Numbered from the stretch's first letter, positions 8,265 through 16,023 are shown. The stretch: DNA of 19,069 nt from DUAL01 sp964452095 (GCA_964452095.1 CAYVKX010000037.1:1-19069); one strand, 5' to 3'. Notes: a model not told the origin generated them from the sequence alone. A program made the numbers and translations.

Positions 8265-8296
8265 CAAATTTAACAAATTGCTGATTAGTTTTACAA
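8265..8296 (-). promoter_or_regulatory. Promoter of aconitase
   Basis: Minus-strand TTG (8296-8294), 21-base spacer, TAAATTTG (8272-8265), matching the Bacteroidota -33/-7 consensus. The expected transcript start leaves a leader of roughly 20-25 bases before the ATG at 8235. Confidence 0.75.
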
Positions 8297-8366
8297 GGTT
8301 GTTGCCTAAAAGTTAGCGAAAGTATGACAGTTTGTTTTAAATTTGAATCATTTAAAAAAACCAAAA

Positions 8367-8507
8367 ATGAAACAAACTTATCACACAACCACAACAACAA
8401 ATGTATGATTAAGAGCTGAAATCAGCAAGAGTAGCGCAACAATTTTCTCATTATCTATGCAATATGGTATTTCTAAAAACACTGTTAAAAAATGGAAAAG
8501 ATTATGA
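8367..8507 (+). pseudogene. Remnant of IS481-like transposase N terminus
   Basis: Within the 338-bp gap between aconitase and lpxH a plus-strand reading frame starts at ATG 8367 with MKQTYHTTTTTNV, meets TGA at 8406-8408, and continues LRAEISKSSATIFSLSMQYG then ISKNTVKKWKRL to a second stop at 8507. The pattern (TYHTxATTNVRxRxEI ... S...LxxxYxISxNTVxKWK) is the N-terminal helix-turn-helix of IS481-family transposases; the TGA sits where Arg (CGA) would fit. The DDE domain and terminal inverted repeats are missing, so this is a dead fragment. The rest of the gap (8508-8573) holds nothing I recognise. Family assignment is from memory of the motif. Confidence 0.6.
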
Positions 8508-8573
8508 AATGGTAATTCACGAACACAAAAAGTATTATTCTGTGAGTAATCAAGTACGGAATGACTGATTTTC

Positions 8574-9320
8574 TTATTTAAAATATTTGACTGTCAAATT
8601 TTCTCCATCAAAAATTGCATAAGAATTATGCTGAACCCAATCGCCCAAATTGATGTATTTGCTGTTAGTATCGATATCAATTTCTAATGGTAAATGCCTA
8701 TGCCCAAAAATGTAATAATCCATAGGATTTTCTTTTTGTTTTTCTTTGCAATATTGCACCAACCATTCATTATCTTCTCCTAAAAATTCTTCAGGGTTTA
8801 TGTTATTGGCTATTCTACTTTTTTTGCTCCAATATTGCGCAATTCCTATTCCAAAGTTTGGATGCAAGCGAGCAAAAAACCATTGACAAATTTTAGAAGC
8901 AAATACTTTTTTAATGAGTTTGTAACCAAAATCTCCAGGGCCTAATCCATCTCCATGTGCTAAGAAAATTTTCTTTCCGTTTTCTTCTAGTATAGTTTTA
9001 TCGTCAATTATTTGTACACCTATTTCTTTTGGCAAGTAATCATACATCCACATATCATGATTTCCTTTTAGGATATAGATTTTTATTCCGCTATCGGTAA
9101 GCTCAGCCATTTTCCCTAAAAGCCGAACAAATCCTTTTGGAACCACAGTTTTGTATTCAAACCAAAAGTCAAAAATATCTCCCAAAAGATAAATGCTTTT
9201 GGCATCTTCTTTGATGCTATCTAGCCAACTTACAATTAATTTCTCTCGCACCAAACTATCTTTATGTGTTGGAACGCCTAAATGAAAATCGGAAGCAAAA
9301 TATATTTTGTTTTTCGGCAT
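8574..9320 (-). CDS. lpxH: UDP-2,3-diacylglucosamine diphosphatase
   Basis: Removes UMP from UDP-2,3-diacylglucosamine to give lipid X, the fourth step of lipid A synthesis, at the inner face of the inner membrane. 248 residues of the calcineurin-like metallophosphatase fold. The metal and phosphate motifs are all present: DFHLG (Asp11, His13), GDIFDFWFEY (Asp48), GNHD (86-89), HGDG (122-125) and GHRHLP (206-211). The region 140-200 is the lid that covers the acyl chains in LpxH enzymes. The start codon overlaps the gatB stop by one base (TAATG), so translation is probably coupled. Last gene of the lpxK-punA-T9SS-gatB-lpxH operon. A paralogous phosphoesterase of the same fold is the main alternative, but the presence of lpxK in the operon favours LpxH. 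Confidence 0.88.
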   Translation of the reverse strand: MPKNKIYFASDFHLGVPTHKDSLVREKLIVSWLDSIKEDAKSIYLLGDIFDFWFEYKTVVPKGFVRLLGKMAELTDSGIKIYILKGNHDMWMYDYLPKEIGVQIIDDKTILEENGKKIFLAHGDGLGPGDFGYKLIKKVFASKICQWFFARLHPNFGIGIAQYWSKKSRIANNINPEEFLGEDNEWLVQYCKEKQKENPMDYYIFGHRHLPLEIDIDTNSKYINLGDWVQHNSYAIFDGENLTVKYFK

Positions 9321-10768
9321 TAACTATCTAATTTTTCTCTTAGCATTTGGTTGCAAATTTTTGGGTCGGCTTTTCCTTTGGATAGCTTCATTACCTCTCC
9401 CATAAACAGTCTGATTAAGCCCTTTTTTCCATTTTTATATTCCTGCACTTTTTCAGGATACTTTGCAATTGCTTGCTCTACAAAATCACTTAAAGCATCA
9501 CTATCACTTTCTTGCATCCAATTGTTTTTAGTAGCAATTTCCTCTGCCGTTAAATCACTTTCAAGCATTGCCGGAAAAATTTTGGAAGTAGCCACTGAAT
9601 TACTCACTTTCCCCTTGTCAATTAAAGAAATTAATCCAGCTAATCTTTCTGTGCTTATGATAAAATCAGCAATAACAGTTGCCGATTCGTTAAGGTGAGA
9701 TTTTACACTTCCATTTACAAAATTGGCAGCCGCTTTGTAGTTTTTGCAATGCTCACAAAGTGTGTTAAAATAAAGTGCAATTGCTTTTTCATCTACCAAA
9801 ATATTCGCATCATAATCTGATAAGCCAAACTCCTTTGTGAATTTTATAAAAAGCTCTTTTGGAAGCGGAGGTAATGTTGCTTTTACTTTCTGAATATAAT
9901 CCTTACTAACAATTACTGGTTGTAAATCTGGCTCAGGGAAATAGCGGTAATCGTTCGCCTCCTCCTTGTGTCGCATAGAAATAGTGGAACTATTAGCCGC
10001 ATTAAAACTTCTTGTTTCGTGCAGTATTTCTTCCCCATTTTCTATCAAAGCAATTTGTCTTTTTACTTCAAATTCAATGGCTTTTTTTACATTTCGTGTG
10101 GAGTTCATATTTTTTACTTCCACCTTTGTCCCAAACTCTTTTTCACCTTTTAGTCGAACAGAAATATTTGCATCACATCTTAAGCTTCCCTCTTCCATAT
10201 TCCCATCACAAATTTCCAAATAACGCACCAATTTTCGAACTTGATTTATGTAATTGTAAGCTTCATTAGCTGAGCGAATTTCTGGCTCAGAAACTATTTC
10301 AACAAGAGGAACGCCAGCCCTATTCAAATCTACCAAAGTATTGAAAGGGTCCAAATCGTGAATAGATTTTCCAGCATCTTCCTCCATGTGAATTCTGGTA
10401 ATATTTATTTTTTTATCATTGCCTTCATCATCTTTTATTTCAATACAACCACCATTGCATATTGGTGTAGTGTCTTGGGTGATTTGATAGCCCTTTGGCA
10501 AATCGGCATAAAAATAATTCTTCCGAGCATATTCATTTCTTTCACGGATTTTAGCACCAACTGCAACCCCTAATTTTACTGCATATTCTATTACCTTCTT
10601 GTTGCATTTTGGCAATGTTCCAGGGTGTCCCAAAGTAATTACAGAAGTTTTGGTGTTTGGAGTAGCACCATAAATATTTTCATCAGATGAATATGCTTTG
10701 GTTTTGGTTAAAAGTTGAGCGTGAACTTCTAGCCCAATTACCGCTTCATATTTTTTGTTTGTACTCAT
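9320..10768 (-). CDS. gatB: Asp/Glu-tRNA(Asn/Gln) amidotransferase subunit B
   Basis: Subunit of the GatCAB complex that phosphorylates and transamidates misacylated Glu-tRNA(Gln) and Asp-tRNA(Asn); GatB carries the kinase and tRNA-binding functions. 482 residues, normal length. N-terminal cradle domain with IGLEVHAQLLTKTKAYS (11-27), the HPGTLP motif (48-53), NYFYADLPKGYQITQ (84-98) and the family signature DLNRAGVPLVEIVSEPE (147-163), then GNMEEGSLRCDANIS and the C-terminal helical YqeY-like tail (about 330-482). Its ATG directly abuts the stop of the preceding secreted protein (TAAATG, 0 bp). gatA and gatC are not in the window. Confidence 0.97.
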   Translation of the reverse strand: MSTNKKYEAVIGLEVHAQLLTKTKAYSSDENIYGATPNTKTSVITLGHPGTLPKCNKKVIEYAVKLGVAVGAKIRERNEYARKNYFYADLPKGYQITQDTTPICNGGCIEIKDDEGNDKKINITRIHMEEDAGKSIHDLDPFNTLVDLNRAGVPLVEIVSEPEIRSANEAYNYINQVRKLVRYLEICDGNMEEGSLRCDANISVRLKGEKEFGTKVEVKNMNSTRNVKKAIEFEVKRQIALIENGEEILHETRSFNAANSSTISMRHKEEANDYRYFPEPDLQPVIVSKDYIQKVKATLPPLPKELFIKFTKEFGLSDYDANILVDEKAIALYFNTLCEHCKNYKAAANFVNGSVKSHLNESATVIADFIISTERLAGLISLIDKGKVSNSVATSKIFPAMLESDLTAEEIATKNNWMQESDSDALSDFVEQAIAKYPEKVQEYKNGKKGLIRLFMGEVMKLSKGKADPKICNQMLREKLDS

Positions 10769-12139
10769 TTACTCAAAAATTACTTTTCCGTTTTCTATTA
10801 TTTCTTCCTTTTTTTTCAAACAGTAAAAATAGATGCCGCTTGAAAGATTCTCTCCTGCAATAGTTTTATTATTTGATACATCTTTTTGTAATACTTTTTT
10901 CCCAAACACATCATAAAGCAGAATAGAAGTCGCTTTTTTATTTCCAATTGTAAACTGATTTTCAGTAGGATTTGGATAAATAGAATTATTTTCTTTTTCT
11001 ATATTTTTTGTTGATAATGGTAATCCTACTTCAAATACATAAAGCCCTGTTTGCATATCAGAAATAAGCACCTTATTAGAAGAAGAGAAATAAGGATAAA
11101 CGCCCCAAGCACCTTTATAAGAAGCATGGCTAGTTGGGGCGTAAGTATCATAATAAGTAGTTTGAGTAGGATTAGAAGGATTATCAAAATTAAAAACCCT
11201 TAATCCATCATGGTAATAGGAAACATATATGTAGTTATCTTTTATAATGGCATTATGCGCCATTGATTGAGAATCCACCCCAGAATTAAAAGTAGATAAA
11301 ACAGAAATATTATTAAAATCACTTACATCTAAAAGTTTAATATCATAGCCATGATTTTCATCTAACATAGCGTAAACAGTTCCATCATCATTTAACCATC
11401 CAGAATGATTGTATCCAGCATCAGGGTAAGAAGTAAGAGTAGCCAACAGATTTGGTTGTACAGGAGTTGGCGTTCCCACCATAGAAAAATCAATAATCCT
11501 AAGCCCATCATTTCCGCAATTAAGGTAAGCAGTATCGTTTCTTACATAAGCATCATGTACATGTCCTACATCATCATAAGTATGCAAAAGGGTTGGATTC
11601 ATTGGGTTTGCTAACGAATAAATTTCCATGGCTTTAGAGAAACTACTAGGATTGGTATGCTTTACGGCACACACATATAATTTGGCAGTAGCCGTATCAA
11701 TAAAAATATTGTGCGATTTAGTAAAAAGCACATTAGCATCATATACCACACTTACAGCATTAGGCAAATTGCTAATGTCCATTATTTGCAAGGTACTTGT
11801 ATTTCCTTCATCACATACCACATACAAATACCCATTATAATCGTGATAATCTCTATGCACCACACTGCTGCCGGTAAATGCTCCAGCTACAAAAGCAATT
11901 TCTGAGGCAGTTGCAGGATTGCTTACATCAAAAAAGTGAGTGCCAGCAGTAGAGCCAATAATTGCAATTTCAGTTCCATTAATCTCTACACCCCAAATTT
12001 CATTATAAGTATTATCGTATTGCCAAGAAGGAGTTAAAGTAGTGTCTCCCCAATGATAGAGTAAATTGGTGTTGAGTTGCGCAAAAGATAATGTAGTAAT
12101 GAAACAATTTAATATTGTGAAAATCAGTGTTTTCTTCAT
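10769..12139 (-). CDS. T9SS-secreted choice-of-anchor-B / LVIVD-type beta-propeller protein
   Basis: 456 residues. Signal peptide 1-20 (FA|Q). Residues 40-375 are repeated LVIVD-like blades, each with a histidine-containing turn and a LxxxDVSNP-type strand (for example THFFDVSNPATAS, LQIMDISNLPNAV, LRIIDFS, IKLLDVSDFNN, LRVFNFDNPSNP), consistent with the choice-of-anchor B propeller family. Residues 386-456 are a type A T9SS sorting domain (SIYPNPTENQFTI ... LLYDVFGKKV ... LSSGIYFYCL), so the protein is expected on the surface or in the medium. Function unknown. It sits 2 bp after punA and 0 bp before gatB, an odd place for a secreted protein, which implies co-transcription with housekeeping genes. 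Confidence 0.85.
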   Translation of the reverse strand: MKKTLIFTILNCFITTLSFAQLNTNLLYHWGDTTLTPSWQYDNTYNEIWGVEINGTEIAIIGSTAGTHFFDVSNPATASEIAFVAGAFTGSSVVHRDYHDYNGYLYVVCDEGNTSTLQIMDISNLPNAVSVVYDANVLFTKSHNIFIDTATAKLYVCAVKHTNPSSFSKAMEIYSLANPMNPTLLHTYDDVGHVHDAYVRNDTAYLNCGNDGLRIIDFSMVGTPTPVQPNLLATLTSYPDAGYNHSGWLNDDGTVYAMLDENHGYDIKLLDVSDFNNISVLSTFNSGVDSQSMAHNAIIKDNYIYVSYYHDGLRVFNFDNPSNPTQTTYYDTYAPTSHASYKGAWGVYPYFSSSNKVLISDMQTGLYVFEVGLPLSTKNIEKENNSIYPNPTENQFTIGNKKATSILLYDVFGKKVLQKDVSNNKTIAGENLSSGIYFYCLKKKEEIIENGKVIFE

Positions 12140-12141
12140 GA

Positions 12142-12951
12142 TTATAGTTTTGAGATTAGTTCTTTTATTATTAGAGTGAGTTTGGGCTCAGTAACTTCTG
12201 CTACTGCTTGCACATCCTCATGAGTTACTTTTTTAATTTTTCCTGGAACACCCAAATCCGTAATTACCGAAATAGCAAATGAGGGGATGTCCATATGGCG
12301 AGCAACCACAACTTCCGGTACAGTGGACATACCTACAGTATCGCCACCAATAATTCTAAAATACAGATATTCAGCTGGAGTTTCTAGGGTTGGACCAGTT
12401 ACTGCAACATAAATTCCTTTCTGTACTTTGATGTTATTTTCTGTTGCAATTTGCTCCGCTTTTGCAATCATATCTGGGCAGTATGGCTCACTCATATCAG
12501 GAAATCTTGGGCCAAGCTCATTGTCGTTATGTCCAATCAATGGGTTTGGAATAAGATTGATATGGTCGTTTAAAATCATTAAATCTCCAATTTCAAAATC
12601 AGGATTTACGCCACCACTTGCATTGGAAACAATTAAGTTTTTGATGCCTAAATACTTCATTACACGCACTGGAAAAGTAACTTTGTGCATTGGGTATCCT
12701 TCATAAAAATGAAAACGCCCTTGCATAGCCACTACCGATTTTCCGCCTAATTTTCCAAAAATTAATCTTCCAGAATGTCCTTCCACAGTAGAAACAGGAA
12801 AATTCGGAATATCCTCATAGGAAATAGAATGATTGATTTCAATCTCATTAACTAATCCGCCCAAGCCTGTACCTAAAATAATACCAACTTCTGGATTTGA
12901 ATTTGTTTTTTCTTTTAGAAAATTAGTTGTTTCTTTTATTTGTTTTAACAT
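12142..12951 (-). CDS. punA: Purine-nucleoside phosphorylase (trimeric class)
   Basis: Splits purine nucleosides with phosphate to free base and ribose-1-phosphate. 269 residues, normal for trimeric PNPs. Motifs: GIILGTGLGGL (23-33), EGHSGRLIFG, MQGRFHFYEGYPMHKVTFPV (76-95), SNASGGVNPDF, GPTLETPAEY (186-195; Glu190 corresponds to human Glu201) and GMSTVPEVVVARH (207-219). The purine-contacting Asn243 of human PNP aligns with Asp232 here (SVITDLG versus human SLITNKV). The start codon lies inside the last 29 bp of lpxK, and the Met is the first that gives the family N terminus. The adjacency to lpxK is a recurring Bacteroidota arrangement. Confidence 0.93.
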   Translation of the reverse strand: MLKQIKETTNFLKEKTNSNPEVGIILGTGLGGLVNEIEINHSISYEDIPNFPVSTVEGHSGRLIFGKLGGKSVVAMQGRFHFYEGYPMHKVTFPVRVMKYLGIKNLIVSNASGGVNPDFEIGDLMILNDHINLIPNPLIGHNDNELGPRFPDMSEPYCPDMIAKAEQIATENNIKVQKGIYVAVTGPTLETPAEYLYFRIIGGDTVGMSTVPEVVVARHMDIPSFAISVITDLGVPGKIKKVTHEDVQAVAEVTEPKLTLIIKELISKL

Positions 12952-13960
12952 ATTTTAATATTTGATTTTCAAAATTTTCTTTTTCTTCAAAAGCAGTTTC
13001 TATGGGAGCAAAATAGATATTTGCATCTCCAAAATCCTTTTCAAATGCTCTTAATTTTACCGCATCTTTTTCGGTGGTCAAGATAAGTTTTTTTGCAGAT
13101 TTATCTTGCTTGTAATTTTTTAAGATTTTTACTATATCATTTTTACTATAATTATGATGGTCGGCAAACTGCATTAAAGCAATCGAATGTCCATCATTTT
13201 CTAACTTTTTAAGTAGGGGAGAGGGGTTGGCAATTCCTGTAACTAAAGTGATGCTGAATTTTTTATTTTCTAATAATTCTGTATTGTTAGAAATGCATTT
13301 CCATTTTTTGTAATTAATATGGCTGAAATAACATTTTTGTGTAATAAAAATTCCCAATTGCTGAATCATTCCTTTTTTTTCTGTTGGGTTTAAATCTTTT
13401 GGCGATTTGCTTACCACAATTATATCTGCTCTTTTACTTGATTCTTTACTTTCTCTAAGAGTTCCCATTGGAAGTAGAAAATCTTTATAATAGGATAAAT
13501 GATAATCCGTAATTAAGATGTTAAAACCAGCTTTTACGCTTCTGTGCTGAAAGCCATCATCCAATAATATCACCTCAATTTCAGGGTAGGTTTTGGTAAT
13601 TTTTTCTATTGCTCTTTTTCTGTTTTCATCCACAACTACCAAGCAGTTTGGATGTTTTTGTTTGAGCCAAAGTGGTTCATCTCCAACATTTTCTGCTTTG
13701 CTATTTATTTCAACTTCTAAAAATCCTTTTGTTTTTCTTCCGTAACCTCTACTTAAAACGGCCGTTTTGTTGTTACTTAAAAGGGAAATAATATAATCGG
13801 TAAGAGGGGTTTTTCCTGTTCCTCCAACCGACAAATTCCCAATGCAAACAATAGGGATATCAAATGTTTTAGAAGGTAAAACCCCTATATCAAAAAGTAA
13901 ATTTCTGATATTAGTAATTACGGCATACAAAAACGAAAAAGGATAAAGAAGCAATCGCAT
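12923..13960 (-). CDS. lpxK: Tetraacyldisaccharide 4'-kinase
   Basis: Phosphorylates the 4' position of the tetraacyldisaccharide precursor to give lipid IVA, at the inner membrane. 345 residues. An N-terminal amphipathic or membrane-associated helix (MRLLLYPFSFLYAVITNIRN) precedes the P-loop SVGGTGKTP (44-52; Lys50, Thr51). SRGYGRK (70-76), DEP (94-96), LLDDGFQHR (132-140; LpxK family motif) and LLPMGTLRES (162-171) follow as in the family. First gene of the five-gene operon; its end overlaps punA by 29 bp. A possible -7 element lies immediately upstream. Confidence 0.95.
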   Translation of the reverse strand: MRLLLYPFSFLYAVITNIRNLLFDIGVLPSKTFDIPIVCIGNLSVGGTGKTPLTDYIISLLSNNKTAVLSRGYGRKTKGFLEVEINSKAENVGDEPLWLKQKHPNCLVVVDENRKRAIEKITKTYPEIEVILLDDGFQHRSVKAGFNILITDYHLSYYKDFLLPMGTLRESKESSKRADIIVVSKSPKDLNPTEKKGMIQQLGIFITQKCYFSHINYKKWKCISNNTELLENKKFSITLVTGIANPSPLLKKLENDGHSIALMQFADHHNYSKNDIVKILKNYKQDKSAKKLILTTEKDAVKLRAFEKDFGDANIYFAPIETAFEEKENFENQILKYVKTNKRNN

Positions 13961-13964
13961 ACTG

Positions 13965-13972
13965 CAAAGATA
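13965..13972 (-). promoter_or_regulatory. Possible -7 element TATCTTTG for the lpxK operon
   Basis: TATCTTTGC on the minus strand directly precedes lpxK. The nearest TTG upstream gives a 23-base spacer, a little long, and the leader would be almost absent. The -7 match is good, the rest weak. Confidence 0.4.
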
Positions 13973-14012
13973 AAAGATAGATGTTAGATATTAGGCAATA
14001 GACAATAGATTT
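13973..14012. repeat. AT-rich intergenic repeat, copy 1
   Basis: The tract AAAAGATAGATGTTAG is repeated at 15231-15246, and in both places it is followed within a few bases by AATAGATTT. The copy here has extra TAGATATTAGGCAATAGAC-like units. TAGACAATAGA-type repeats are frequent between genes in some Flavobacteriia; no function is evident. Confidence 0.55.
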
Positions 14013-14051
14013 TGGGTTGAAGTTTTCAATTGACCAATAAATCAAAGCTAA

Positions 14052-15158
14052 TTATTCTACCCAGTCTGCAATAAACATATTAGTGGCGTGTGTACCTCCA
14101 TTATTTCTGTTAGATGAGAAAATTAACTTTTTTCCGCCATAAGAAAACATAGGGAATGCATCAAACACTCCATCATAAGTAACTTGTTCTAATCCTGTTC
14201 CATCAATATTTATCATGTATAAATTGAAAGGAAATCCAGCTTCAGATGCATGATTAGAAGAGAATAACACTTTCTCTCCACTTGGATGGAAGAATGGAGA
14301 CCAATTTGCTTGTCCTAAATCAGTTATTTTAGTTAGCTCACTACCATCAACATTACAGATATATAATTCCATTTCAGTTGGTTTTACCAATCCAACAGCA
14401 AGTAAATCTTTATATTCTTTAATTTCCTCATCAGTTGTTGGTCTTGAAGAACGGAAAATTAATTTTGTTCCATCAGGAGAGAAGAATGCACCACCATCAT
14501 AACCCAAGCCAAAAGTAACTTGCTTAACATTGCTACCATCAATATCCATAGTATAAAGTTCTAAATCTCCAGTTCTATCAGAAGTAAATACGATATTATC
14601 TCCTTGTGCTGAAACAGTTGCTTCAGCATCATATCCTGGTTCATCAGTCAATTGACTAATAATATCTCCATTCATATCAGCAACAAAAATGTCAAAATCT
14701 TGATAGATTGGCCATACATAAGCACTATCTTCTCTTTTCTCTGGCTCAGCAGGACAATTTACATCTCCCAAGTGAGTAGAAGCATAAATTACAGTAGTAT
14801 CACCAGGCATAAAGTAAGAGCAAGTTGTTCTTCCAAGTCCAGTACTTACCATTGGCGGCATACTTTCTTTCATGTCATGATTGTTGTAATCTAACACATA
14901 AATTTGGTCACAATCCACACCAATTTCAGGGTTTTTTAATTGGAAAACTAATTTAGTGTCATCAAAAGAGAAGTAAGCCTCAGCATTATCACCACCAAAA
15001 GTTAATTGTTTAATGTTTGTTAAGTGTTTTTCTTGCTCGTAATGAATTTCAGACTTCTTAGTTGCCCCAGATTCTCCATCAGTTGTTTGTTCTGATTTAT
15101 TTCCTCTACAAGAAGTTAGAATTGCTAAAGTGGTAATTGCTAAAAGTTGTTTGTACAT
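14052..15158 (-). CDS. TolB-like beta-propeller (PD40) lipoprotein
   Basis: I place the start at ATG 15158, giving 368 residues: MYKQLLAITTLAILTSC is a clean lipoprotein signal with lipobox LTSC and Cys17. An ATG at 15203 would add 15 residues, but that stretch contains the promoter -7 element and spoils the signal. After a polar linker (18-45), residues 48-368 carry PD40/WD40-like blades with the repeated SPDGTKLIFxSxR and LYxxDxDGSxxxQVT motifs (blades near 60-72, 180-215, 222-275, 288-327, 335-352), as in the TolB propeller and Bacteroidota relatives. An outer-membrane-associated or periplasmic lipoprotein; the partner is unknown. It lacks the TolB N-terminal domain and the pal/tol neighbours, so I do not call it tolB. 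Confidence 0.85.
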   Translation of the reverse strand: MYKQLLAITTLAILTSCRGNKSEQTTDGESGATKKSEIHYEQEKHLTNIKQLTFGGDNAEAYFSFDDTKLVFQLKNPEIGVDCDQIYVLDYNNHDMKESMPPMVSTGLGRTTCSYFMPGDTTVIYASTHLGDVNCPAEPEKREDSAYVWPIYQDFDIFVADMNGDIISQLTDEPGYDAEATVSAQGDNIVFTSDRTGDLELYTMDIDGSNVKQVTFGLGYDGGAFFSPDGTKLIFRSSRPTTDEEIKEYKDLLAVGLVKPTEMELYICNVDGSELTKITDLGQANWSPFFHPSGEKVLFSSNHASEAGFPFNLYMINIDGTGLEQVTYDGVFDAFPMFSYGGKKLIFSSNRNNGGTHATNMFIADWVE

Positions 15159-15177
15159 GTTTATAAATTTTTGGGTG

Positions 15178-15185
15178 CAAAGATA
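15178..15185 (-). promoter_or_regulatory. -7 element TATCTTTG for the PD40 lipoprotein
   Basis: TATCTTTGC on the minus strand, 19 bp upstream of ATG 15158. No TTG lies at 19-21 bp; the nearest (15203-15201) has only a 15-bp spacer. It supports the shorter start codon because it falls inside the longer reading frame. Confidence 0.5.
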
Positions 15186-15203
15186 GAAAAGATAATGTAG
15201 CAA

Positions 15204-15413
15204 TGTGTTAATTTGATAATGTGAAAATGAAAAGATAGATGTTAGGTAATAGATTTCGTTTTTTCACATATTTTTTTAATCCAAAATATAAAGTTAAAAT
15301 AACCAAATATATTTTTATGTTCTTTTACGAAAAGCTGTGTTCAAGTGATAAGTGCAACACAATATTTATTTAGATTTTCTTTTTCTTGAAATTCATGTAT
15401 TAATATCTACAAT
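15204..15413. other. Intergenic stretch without a recognised gene
   Basis: About 210 very AT-rich bases between the lipoprotein gene and the displaced carboxyltransferase 3' end. It includes the second copy of the intergenic repeat (15231-15255) and a weak GTGTT/AACAC inverted pair near 15340-15363 with a long loop. No open frame or RNA gene is recognisable. Confidence 0.6.
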
Positions 15414-15486
15414 CTATGATTGTATCACCCCAGGATTGTAAGCTTCTTTTATAGGTGCATTATTGGCAGCTTCAAATCCCATAGAG
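15414..15486 (-). pseudogene. Displaced 3' end of the acyl-CoA carboxylase carboxyltransferase gene
   Basis: Encodes on the minus strand SMGFEAANNAPIKEAYNPG then VIQS and a TAG stop, matching the end of the intact gene at 17740-17812 in 69 of 73 bases. Of four differences three are synonymous third-position changes and one is Ile to Phe. No start codon or upstream frame joins it: in this frame TAA occurs at 15506-15504. Similarity stops abruptly at 15486, five bases from the toxin stop codon. Confidence 0.88.
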
Positions 15487-15490
15487 TCGG

Positions 15491-15757
15491 TTAGGGAAAT
15501 AACTTATAAATGTCGTTTCGTTTTAGAAAACGGGCTAGTGTTATGGTGTTTTCTTCTAGGTACATTCCCATTCTGTAATTTCCTATTCGTATTCTGTAAG
15601 CGGTGGGGTGTCCTTTTAGTTTTACTATTTGTTTATTGTTTTGTATGTTCTCTATTTCTTTAAGAGATAAAAGTATTTCCTTTACTTTGGTTTTTACTTT
15701 TTTGTCGTCCACTTTTTTTAGGTCTTTTAGGAAAGAGGAAAGATAAATCAGTTTCAT
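15491..15757 (-). CDS. RelE/ParE-family toxin
   Basis: 88 residues, the usual size of a type II toxin of the RelE/ParE superfamily (mRNA interferase or gyrase poison). Two N-terminal helices (8-40) are followed by the beta-sheet motifs KLKGHPTAYRIRIGNYRMGM (46-65) and a C-terminal LARFLKRNDIYKLFP (74-88), with basic residues Arg55, Arg57, Arg62 and Arg80. The AYRIRxGxYRxG signature and the final DIYK are typical of RelE/StbE-type members. The start overlaps the antitoxin stop by one base (TAATG). It is the second gene of the pair, and the last before the left-hand boundary repeat. Whether it acts on mRNA or gyrase cannot be read from the sequence. Confidence 0.87.
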   Translation of the reverse strand: MKLIYLSSFLKDLKKVDDKKVKTKVKEILLSLKEIENIQNNKQIVKLKGHPTAYRIRIGNYRMGMYLEENTITLARFLKRNDIYKLFP

Positions 15758-16008
15758 TATTTATCTAAATAATCAAAAACTTCTTTTTCAGTTACGGTTT
15801 CTGTGCTATCAGCTTGTTGCATTAGTAGGAGTAAACCTAAGTCCTCTTTTTCTTCTTTCGTAAGTGCTTGTACTCTTTCTTTTTCTTTGGTTTCTACATA
15901 AAAAGTAATGGCTTTTTCCATCAATCCTTTTACACTTAAGTTCTCAAAAACAGATAGCATCTTTAGTTTTAAAAGTACAGATTCTTCTATGTCAATATTC
16001 TTTCTCAT
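15757..16008 (-). CDS. Antitoxin, ribbon-helix-helix-like
   Basis: I choose ATG 16008, giving 83 residues. A TTG codon 18 bp further upstream is in frame but lies within the -7 promoter element, so it is not the start. The N terminus RKNIDIEESVLLKLKMLSVF, then SVKGLMEKAITFYVETKEKE, fits a strand-helix-helix DNA-binding domain like CopG/Arc antitoxins. The C-terminal half (45-83) is charged and probably wraps the toxin. Likely represses its own promoter through the palindrome at 16037-16051. Family assignment is moderate; function follows from the overlapping toxin gene. Confidence 0.8.
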   Translation of the reverse strand: MRKNIDIEESVLLKLKMLSVFENLSVKGLMEKAITFYVETKEKERVQALTKEEKEDLGLLLLMQQADSTETVTEKEVFDYLDK

Positions 16009-16023
16009 AACAATAATTTTAGG

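Noticed and set aside
9966..10573. Several overlapping plus-strand frames within gatB
   Set aside because: Phe/Ser-rich shadows of the gatB minus strand without promoters or recognisable domains.
14052..15158. Naming the PD40 protein tolB
   Set aside because: It lacks the TolB N-terminal domain and tol-pal neighbours and is a lipoprotein; only the propeller is shared.
15159..15203. Longer start for the PD40 lipoprotein
   Set aside because: The extra 15 codons contain the promoter -7 element and would bury the lipoprotein signal sequence.
15340..15363. GTGTT/AACAC inverted pair considered as a terminator
   Set aside because: Five base pairs with a 14-base loop and no T-run; too weak.
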